Position numbers and translations under genes: made by a program
Shown: one piece after another, positions 6,097 through 11,262 of the stretch
How positions within the stretch are numbered: position 1 is the stretch's first letter
Layout: every line of letters begins with the position of its first letter
Assembly (NCBI GenBank): GCA_024697705.1
Contig: JAILFF010000240.1
Coordinates: 1 to 11,262, forward strand
Reading direction: 5' to 3'
Source of the DNA: Ruminococcus sp.
GTDB taxonomy: Bacteria; Bacillota; Clostridia; Oscillospirales; Ruminococcaceae
Length of the DNA stretch: 11,262 nt
The notes under the pieces: generated by a model
Database searches by the model: none
The model's input: only the letters and a program-made list of their open reading frames with translations
Told to the model about the DNA's origin: nothing

Positions 6097-6867
6097 ATGA
6101 AAAATACAGACAGCTGCGTACTCGACGTAAAAGACCTCTGCAAGACCTATATCGTAAACAAAAGACAGAACAACGTGCTCCGAAACGTGAATTTCAAGGT
6201 GGAGGAGGGCGAGATGGTCGCCGTTATGGGACCATCGGGCTCGGGAAAATCCACTCTGCTCTATACCGTCTCGGGTATGGACAAAATGACAGCGGGTCAG
6301 GTGACGTTCTGCGGAAAGGATATGGCGAGCCTTAAGGAAAACGAGCTTGCGAAAATGCGCCTTGACGATATGGGCTTTATCTTTCAGCAGATGTACATGA
6401 TGAAGAATCTTTCGGTGCTCGATAATATCATACTCCCCGCCGTGAAGAGCAGCAAGATAAAGGAGACCCGCCGCGAAACCGTCAGCCGCGCCCGCGAGCT
6501 GATGAACAAGCTCGGTATCGGCGAGACCGCCGACAACGATATCAACGAGGTCTCTGGCGGACAGCTCCAGCGCGCCTGCATCTGCCGAAGCATGATAAAC
6601 CGACCGCAGATGATCTTCGCCGACGAACCAACGGGCGCTCTGAACCGCACTTCCTCCGAAGAGGTAATGGACGAGCTGACTAAGCTCAACGACGAGGGAA
6701 CGACCGTTATGCTCGTCACACACGACGCAAAAGTCGCGGCAAAATGCACAAGGATCCTCTATATAGTTGACGGGAACATAAAAGGAGAGTATAATATAGA
6801 TAAGAGCCTGCCAATTCGTGACAGAGAACGCGCTCTGAATAACTGGCTGCTCGAAATGGGCTGGTAA
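6097..6867 (+). CDS. ABC transporter ATPase subunit, MacB/BceA type
   Basis: This 256-residue cytoplasmic ATPase should power the two-FtsX permease encoded upstream. All catalytic motifs are intact: Walker A GPSGSGKS (45-52), Q-loop FQQ (96-98), signature VSGGQ (152-156), Walker B MIFADE (172-177) and the H-loop His209 in VTHD. The D-loop reads EPTGALN with Asn183, a variant I associate with BceA-like exporters, where many others have Asp. Residues after about 225 form a charged C-terminal tail ending NNWLLEMGW, longer than a minimal LolD-type ATPase. AAAGGAG (6081-6087) with a 9-bp spacer supports the start. An overlapping frame that begins at 5994 is out of phase and merely shadows this gene. 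The regulator gene follows after 102 bp, so ATPase, regulator and kinase may share a transcript. Confidence 0.95.
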   Translation: MKNTDSCVLDVKDLCKTYIVNKRQNNVLRNVNFKVEEGEMVAVMGPSGSGKSTLLYTVSGMDKMTAGQVTFCGKDMASLKENELAKMRLDDMGFIFQQMYMMKNLSVLDNIILPAVKSSKIKETRRETVSRARELMNKLGIGETADNDINEVSGGQLQRACICRSMINRPQMIFADEPTGALNRTSSEEVMDELTKLNDEGTTVMLVTHDAKVAAKCTRILYIVDGNIKGEYNIDKSLPIRDRERALNNWLLEMGW

Positions 6868-6913
6868 GTCAGATGCCGGAGGTTTATAGGCTATATGTCA
6901 CAGCCCTCTGATT

Positions 6914-6940
6914 TCCGGCTTACAGCTTCTATCCGGCTTA
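6914..6940. repeat. 9-bp direct repeat before the response regulator gene
   Basis: TCCGGCTTA occurs at 6914-6922 and 6932-6940, separated by 9 bp, so the period is 18 bp. OmpR-family regulators bind tandem direct repeats, so an autoregulatory site is conceivable. The usual period for this family is nearer 10-11 bp, which weakens the idea. No matching copy lies upstream of the ATPase or permease start. Confidence 0.35.
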
Positions 6941-6969
6941 GAGGATAACGCCGAAAGAGAGGTGCTTAA

Positions 6970-7632
6970 ATGGTAGATATACTGATAGTTGAAGACAACA
7001 CTGAGCTGAGCGGACTTCTGTGCGAGTTCTTAAGAGCCGAAAACTATGTCGTAAGTACGGCTGAAAACGGAGAAAAAGCCTTGTCCTTGTATGAAAAATA
7101 CGGGGCAAGGCTTGTCCTGCTTGATATAAATCTGCCCGGAATGGACGGCTTCGCGGTCTGCAAGAGGATACGCGAGAAGGAGAACACGCCGATAATCATA
7201 CTCACCGCCCGCTGTGACAAGGAGGACAAGCTCTCGGGGATAATCTTAGGCGCCGACGACTATATCGAAAAGCCCTACGATATCGACATACTTATCGCAA
7301 AGATAAAGGGCATCTTCAAGCGCAGACTGGCGCTCGACGTTCTTACCGAAGGCGACCTGTCGCTCAATATCTCGCAGGGTACGGTCACAAAGGGCGGCAA
7401 ACCGCTTGCGATGACGGCAAAGGAATTCGAGCTGATTCGTATGCTCATCACCAACAAGGGACAGACCCTCACAAAAGACCTGCTGTTCGACAGGATATGG
7501 GGCAGCGACAGCGAATCGGAGCCGCAGACCCTCACCGTGCATATCAAGTGGCTGCGTCAGAAGATCGAGGACGACCCGAAGGCTCCCGTGCATATACTGA
7601 CCGTGTGGGGCAAGGGCTACCGCTGGGAATGA
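6970..7632 (+). CDS. OmpR/PhoB-family response regulator
   Basis: This 220-residue DNA-binding regulator pairs with the histidine kinase encoded directly downstream. The receiver domain (1 to about 118) has the acidic pair Glu8-Asp9, the phospho-acceptor Asp52 in LLDINLPGMDG, Thr79 in ILTA and the conserved Lys101 in KPYD. The C-terminal winged-helix domain (about 125-220) shows the typical AMTAKEFELIRML (147-159), the recognition-helix region TLTVHIKWLRQKI (187-199) and the wing end TVWGKGYRWE. Length and order are normal. GAGAGGTG before the ATG supports the start. The kinase gene begins 14 bp after its stop, with its ribosome binding site overlapping the stop region, so the two are surely co-transcribed. 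By position, its probable targets are the transporter genes and possibly its own promoter; which sites it binds is unknown. Confidence 0.96.
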   Translation: MVDILIVEDNTELSGLLCEFLRAENYVVSTAENGEKALSLYEKYGARLVLLDINLPGMDGFAVCKRIREKENTPIIILTARCDKEDKLSGIILGADDYIEKPYDIDILIAKIKGIFKRRLALDVLTEGDLSLNISQGTVTKGGKPLAMTAKEFELIRMLITNKGQTLTKDLLFDRIWGSDSESEPQTLTVHIKWLRQKIEDDPKAPVHILTVWGKGYRWE

Positions 7633-7646
7633 GGTGAGCTTCGCAA

Positions 7647-8879
7647 ATGAAGACCTTCGACCGCCTGCTAATAGCCATTCCGCTGATAATGCTTATCATA
7701 ATCGCCGTAATAGATATTAAGCTCCTGAAACGCGGGAACGAAAGCCGTCAGTACCTTGTCGAAGCCAACCGTGCCGAACAGATGATACTTCGCGGCGAAA
7801 TGCTCTCGCTTGAAGGCTTTACGGAGGTAACGGGCGTATATGAGTACGATAATTCGGACAGCAGCTTCTTCGACCACGACAGCGAATACTTAGTGCGCGA
7901 GATTAACGGCAGGCTCTACCGCATCGACTACACCGAGCGCCGCTATAACGGTCTTAAAGAAACGGCCTTGCTTGCCGACGGGCTGCTGCTCGGGCTGCTC
8001 ATGGTCATCATGGGATTGCTTGTCTACATCAGGCAGAACGTGCTGAAACAGTTCTCGCGTCTGCGGGATATGCCGTATCAGCTGGCAAAGGGCAATCTTT
8101 CCGAGCCGCTCAAAGAGAACCGCAGCAGGCTATTCGGGAAATTTGTCTGGGGACTTGATATGCTCCGCAGCGAGCTTGAACGCACAAAAACTTCCGAGCT
8201 TGAACGCGCCCGCAAGGAAAAAACACTGCTGCTCTCGCTTTCACATGACATCAAAACTCCGCTTTCGGCGATAAAGCTTTATTCAAAAGCGCTGTCACGA
8301 GGGCTGTTTTCCGATAAAGAAAAGCAGATCGAAGCGGCAGTAAATATAGGAGCAAGAGCCGACGAGATCGAGGGCTTTCTGGGTGAGATCATAAATAATC
8401 TCAACAATGATTTCATGAGCTTTGAGATAAAGCTGACCGATTTTTACCTTTCGCAGGTGATCGAAAGGGTAAAGGCTTACTATTCCGACAAGCTGAAGCT
8501 GACAGGAACGGAGTTTACCGTCGGCACTTTTTCCGACTGCCTTATCTCGGGCGACCCCGACAGGCTCGAAGAGGTCTTGCAGAACATCTTCGAGAACGCC
8601 ATAAAATACGGCGACGGCAAAACGATCTCAATGAGCTTTTCCGACGAGGAGGACAGTCGGCTTATAACCGTATCAAACAGCGGATGCACTTTGTCCGATC
8701 AGGAAATGACACACATCTTTGAAAGCTTCTGGCGCGGCTCGAATGTCGGCAGCCGTCAGGGCAGCGGACTCGGGCTGTATATCTGTTCGCGTCTTATGAA
8801 GGAAATGGGCGGCGATATCTTCGCGGACGATTCGGACGGAATTATGAATGTTACGGTAGTCTGCAAAAAATGCGGGTGA
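7647..8879 (+). CDS. Membrane sensor histidine kinase
   Basis: This 410-residue kinase should phosphorylate the upstream-encoded regulator. Helix 1 (about 7-27) and helix 2 (about 107-128) enclose an extracytoplasmic sensor domain of about 80 residues. A HAMP-like linker with coiled-coil character (about 129-192) leads to the dimerisation domain with the phospho-acceptor His200 in SHDIKTP. The ATPase domain shows an N-box (LQNIFENAIKYG, 311-322, Asn317), a divergent G1 box (SNSG, 343-346, where Asn replaces the usual Asp), an F-box (IFESFWRG) and a G2 box GSGLGL (372-377). The G1 variant occurs in some kinases of this type, so I take it as active. The real sensor domain separates it from BceS-like kinases, which lack one. 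GAGGTGA overlapping the regulator stop supplies the ribosome binding site. The signal is unknown. Confidence 0.94.
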   Translation: MKTFDRLLIAIPLIMLIIIAVIDIKLLKRGNESRQYLVEANRAEQMILRGEMLSLEGFTEVTGVYEYDNSDSSFFDHDSEYLVREINGRLYRIDYTERRYNGLKETALLADGLLLGLLMVIMGLLVYIRQNVLKQFSRLRDMPYQLAKGNLSEPLKENRSRLFGKFVWGLDMLRSELERTKTSELERARKEKTLLLSLSHDIKTPLSAIKLYSKALSRGLFSDKEKQIEAAVNIGARADEIEGFLGEIINNLNNDFMSFEIKLTDFYLSQVIERVKAYYSDKLKLTGTEFTVGTFSDCLISGDPDRLEEVLQNIFENAIKYGDGKTISMSFSDEEDSRLITVSNSGCTLSDQEMTHIFESFWRGSNVGSRQGSGLGLYICSRLMKEMGGDIFADDSDGIMNVTVVCKKCG

Positions 8880-8887
8880 AAAAAAGC

Positions 8888-8916
8888 TTGACATTTTATT
8901 CAATATATTGTAAAAT
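8888..8916 (+). promoter_or_regulatory. Consensus sigma-A promoter of the C11 peptidase gene
   Basis: A perfect -35 TTGACA (8888-8893) and a near-perfect -10 TAAAAT (8911-8916) are exactly 17 bp apart. The promoter begins 9 bp behind the kinase stop and leaves a leader of about 35 nt before the start codon. It implies strong constitutive transcription of the peptidase independent of the two-component operon. Confidence 0.85.
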
Positions 8917-8957
8917 ATATAGGTAAAATACTTTTATTCAGAAAGCGGAGGATAATT

Positions 8958-11262
8958 ATGCCTGAAAATAACAGACCGCGTGCAAGACAGAAAACAGTTT
9001 CGTCGGGCGGCAGCGGCGTTCACAGAAGAGAAAACGGTCTCGGTACGGGACCTGTCGGTAACAGCGGAGGCTTTCACGGCGGCAGCGGAAGCGGCGGCGG
9101 AGTGAGCAAAGCGGCTATCGGCGGCGGCGGAATCGGACTGATCGCAATAGTCGTTGCGCTGCTGAAATTCTTGGGCGGCGGCGGCAGTGTCTCTCTCCCC
9201 GACAGCGGCACATCGCAGGGCAGTACCGCCGCGGGCAGCTCTGGATATTCCGCACCTGCTTTCGGCGAGGTAGACCGTACCGTTGCGGAAGGCTCGCGCC
9301 CCAAGTATCTGCAAATGCTCGGAAACAGTCAGGACAAGGTGACGATCATGATGTATATGTGCGGCACCGACCTTGAATCCAAGCACGGCATGGCTTCGGC
9401 GGATATTCAGGAAATGGCAGCCGCGACGCTCGGCTCGAATGTGGATATCATCATCTATACGGGCGGCTGCAAGCAGTGGAAGCTCGGCGGCATCAGCAAT
9501 TCCGTCAATCAGATATACAAGCTCGAAAACGGCAAGCTGCGTCAGCTCGAATCCGACATGGGGAACAAGGCTATGACCGACCCTTCGGCACTGGCTCAGT
9601 TTATCAAGTATTGCGCGAAGAACTATCCCGCCAACCGCAATGAGCTTATCTTCTGGGATCACGGCGGCGGCTCGGTGAGCGGCTTCGGCTACGATGAAAA
9701 GAATTCTCAGGCGGGCTCGATGGGGTTAGACGGCATCGCGGCGGCGCTCAGAGCGGGCGGCGTGAAGTTCGACTTCATCGGATTCGACGCCTGCCTTATG
9801 GCTACTGCCGAAACAGCGCTTGCTCTCGGCGAACACGCCGATTATATGATAGCTTCTGAGGAGACTGAGCCCGGCATCGGCTGGTACTACACCGAATGGC
9901 TGACGGCTCTCGGCAAGGATACCTCGATGGCGACTATCGACGTCGGAAAGATGATCGTTGACGGCTTTGTGGATCAGTGCGCAAAGCGCTGCCCGAGCTC
10001 GGATACTACGCTTTCGGTCATCGACCTTGCGGAATTTACCAATACCGTTCCGGACAAGCTTGCGGGATTCTCGCGCTCGGTTACGGATATAATCACCAAA
10101 AAGGATTACAAGACCGTATCAAACGCCCGTTACGGAACGCGGGAATTTGCCAAATCGAGCAAGATAGATCAGGTCGATCTTGTCGATCTCTCCGACAGGA
10201 TGAACACCGCTGAGGGCAAAGCACTGGGCGACGCGGTCAAGGGCGCCGTGAAGTACAACCTCACCTCGCGTAACATGACAAAGGCTTACGGCGTTTCCAT
10301 TTTCTTCCCGTACAATAAGACCAAATACGTTGACAGAGCGTGCAGCACCTATCAGGCTATCGGCATGAACGACGAATACTCGCGGGCGATAAAGCAGTTT
10401 GCGAGCATTGAAACGAGCGGTCAGGCGGCGACGGGCGGTACGCAGTCGCCCGTGCAGTCGCTCTTCGATCTTGGCGGCGGAAGCGGCGGTGCCGAGCTTA
10501 TCGGTCAGCTGCTTAACGGTTTCCTTTCGGGATCGGACAGAAGCATCGACAGTCTTGACGGCGGCAACACGAACTTTTTAAGCGACAATCCGCTTTCCGA
10601 GCAGGAAACGGCTGATTATATCTCGGCTAACTACTTTGACCCTTCGGCTCTGACATGGCGTCAGGAGGACGGCAAATATGTGATCGAGCTGTCCGAAAGC
10701 CAGTGGGAGCTTGTACACGATACCGACCTCAATATGTTCTATGATGACGGCAAGGGCTATGTCAATTTAGGTCTCGATAATCTGTTCACCCTTGAAGGAA
10801 ACAAGCTTATAGCCGACACCGACCGCGACTGGATCTCCATAAACGATCAGCCTGTCAGCTATTTCCGAACCGACACTACCGAGCTTGGAGGCGGCGAATA
10901 CGTGATCTCGGGCTATGTTCCCGTGCTGCTCAACGGCGACCGAGCAAGCCTTATACTCCGTTTTGACAACGAACACCCCGAGGGCATTGTTGCGGGAGTT
11001 ACCGACGAATATGTCGGCGGCGAGACCGATACGATAGCTAAGTCGATGACAGAGCTTCAAAAAGGCGACAAGCTCGACTTTATCTGCGATTATTACACCT
11101 ACGACGGCAGCTATCAGGACACCTATCCTCTCGGCACAACGATCACGGTAAACGGCGATCTTAAGATCACGAACACCGATGTCGGCAGCGGCAAGGTGAG
11201 ATTGCTGTACAGATTTACGGACATTTACAATCAGGAATACTGGTCAGAGGCTATAATCGTCT
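8958..11262 (+). CDS. Membrane-anchored clostripain-family (C11) cysteine peptidase, 3' end outside window
   Basis: The frame is open for 768 codons and runs off the window, so the protein is partial. The first 50 residues are a basic, Gly/Ser-rich cytoplasmic tail (RPRARQK near 6-12, then GLGTGPVG at 27-34). One hydrophobic helix follows at about 54-72. With positive charges before it, the bulk should face outside as a type II anchored enzyme. The C11 catalytic dyad is present: His235 in FWDHGGG and Cys279 in FDACLM. Clostripain-family enzymes typically cleave after Arg or Lys. The catalytic domain covers about residues 110-480. The remaining part contains another Gly-rich linker (about 495-505) and a beta-rich region of unknown role (about 545-768), making it longer than minimal C11 enzymes. 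GCGGAGG at about 8945-8951 gives a good start. It has its own consensus promoter. Its substrate is unknown. Confidence 0.9.
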   Translation, partial: MPENNRPRARQKTVSSGGSGVHRRENGLGTGPVGNSGGFHGGSGSGGGVSKAAIGGGGIGLIAIVVALLKFLGGGGSVSLPDSGTSQGSTAAGSSGYSAPAFGEVDRTVAEGSRPKYLQMLGNSQDKVTIMMYMCGTDLESKHGMASADIQEMAAATLGSNVDIIIYTGGCKQWKLGGISNSVNQIYKLENGKLRQLESDMGNKAMTDPSALAQFIKYCAKNYPANRNELIFWDHGGGSVSGFGYDEKNSQAGSMGLDGIAAALRAGGVKFDFIGFDACLMATAETALALGEHADYMIASEETEPGIGWYYTEWLTALGKDTSMATIDVGKMIVDGFVDQCAKRCPSSDTTLSVIDLAEFTNTVPDKLAGFSRSVTDIITKKDYKTVSNARYGTREFAKSSKIDQVDLVDLSDRMNTAEGKALGDAVKGAVKYNLTSRNMTKAYGVSIFFPYNKTKYVDRACSTYQAIGMNDEYSRAIKQFASIETSGQAATGGTQSPVQSLFDLGGGSGGAELIGQLLNGFLSGSDRSIDSLDGGNTNFLSDNPLSEQETADYISANYFDPSALTWRQEDGKYVIELSESQWELVHDTDLNMFYDDGKGYVNLGLDNLFTLEGNKLIADTDRDWISINDQPVSYFRTDTTELGGGEYVISGYVPVLLNGDRASLILRFDNEHPEGIVAGVTDEYVGGETDTIAKSMTELQKGDKLDFICDYYTYDGSYQDTYPLGTTITVNGDLKITNTDVGSGKVRLLYRFTDIYNQEYWSEAIIV

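Noticed and set aside
5994..6335. A 113-codon frame starting inside the repeat array (MDNTALASALL...)
   Set aside because: From about 6097 on it is a +1-type shadow of the ATPase gene, and the AGGGAG before it sits only about three bases from the ATG. Only the first 30 or so codons are outside the ATPase, and nothing supports them as a peptide.
6868..6969. Terminator between the ATPase and regulator genes
   Set aside because: GCCGGA and TCCGGC can pair weakly across about 35 bases, but there is no compact stem and no T-run, so read-through is expected.
8934..9662. A 242-codon - strand frame opposite the C11 peptidase start
   Set aside because: It covers the catalytic His motif and anchor of the peptidase on the other strand, has an Ala/His/Arg-rich composition and no recognisable domain.

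Overview
The window looks like chromosomal DNA of a Gram-positive gut Clostridia species, most likely a Ruminococcus-like member of the Oscillospiraceae. This rests on strong AGGAGG-type ribosome binding sites, sigma-A-like promoters, a clostripain-family (C11) protease with a Gly-rich anchored N-terminus, a BceA/MacB-type ABC ATPase next to a two-component system, and moderate GC content. The assignment is an inference from gene style; no rRNA or marker gene is present. All eight genes I support lie on the + strand.

Layout. Positions 1-186 hold a non-coding, repeat-rich leader. Positions 187-1161 encode an RluA/RluD-family pseudouridine synthase, followed by a hairpin terminator. Positions 1341-3212 form a two-gene operon with a recognisable promoter: a secreted acidic lipoprotein, then a small four-helix membrane protein, closed by a terminator at about 3225-3261. 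Positions 3356-5728 encode a two-FtsX-domain ABC permease. A 368-bp intergenic region follows and is the most unusual part of the window. It carries seven copies, in both orientations, of a 12-mer TGGATAAYACGG. The copies form two near-palindromes with perfect DnaA-box cores, a 16-bp inverted repeat enclosing them, and a leader hairpin. Positions 6097-6867 encode the partner ATPase, then an OmpR-type response regulator (6970-7632) and a sensor histidine kinase (7647-8879). A consensus sigma-A promoter starts directly behind the kinase and drives a membrane-anchored C11 cysteine peptidase (8958 to beyond the window end).

How the genes may work together. The permease and ATPase have the domain make-up of one MacB/FtsX-type mechanotransmission transporter. 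The adjacent kinase and regulator are probable controllers of it, as in many Firmicutes peptide-sensing or antibiotic-response loci. Two points differ from the textbook Bce module: the permease precedes the ATPase across the repeat array, and the kinase has a real extracytoplasmic sensor domain of about 80 residues. The lipoprotein and small membrane protein upstream, and the anchored protease downstream, are separate transcription units by their terminators and promoter. A link to the transporter is only conjecture. The best candidate for something undescribed is the repeat array at about 5749-6045. Whether it is an operator array, a DnaA-binding cluster or a small mobile repeat cannot be settled from this window alone.
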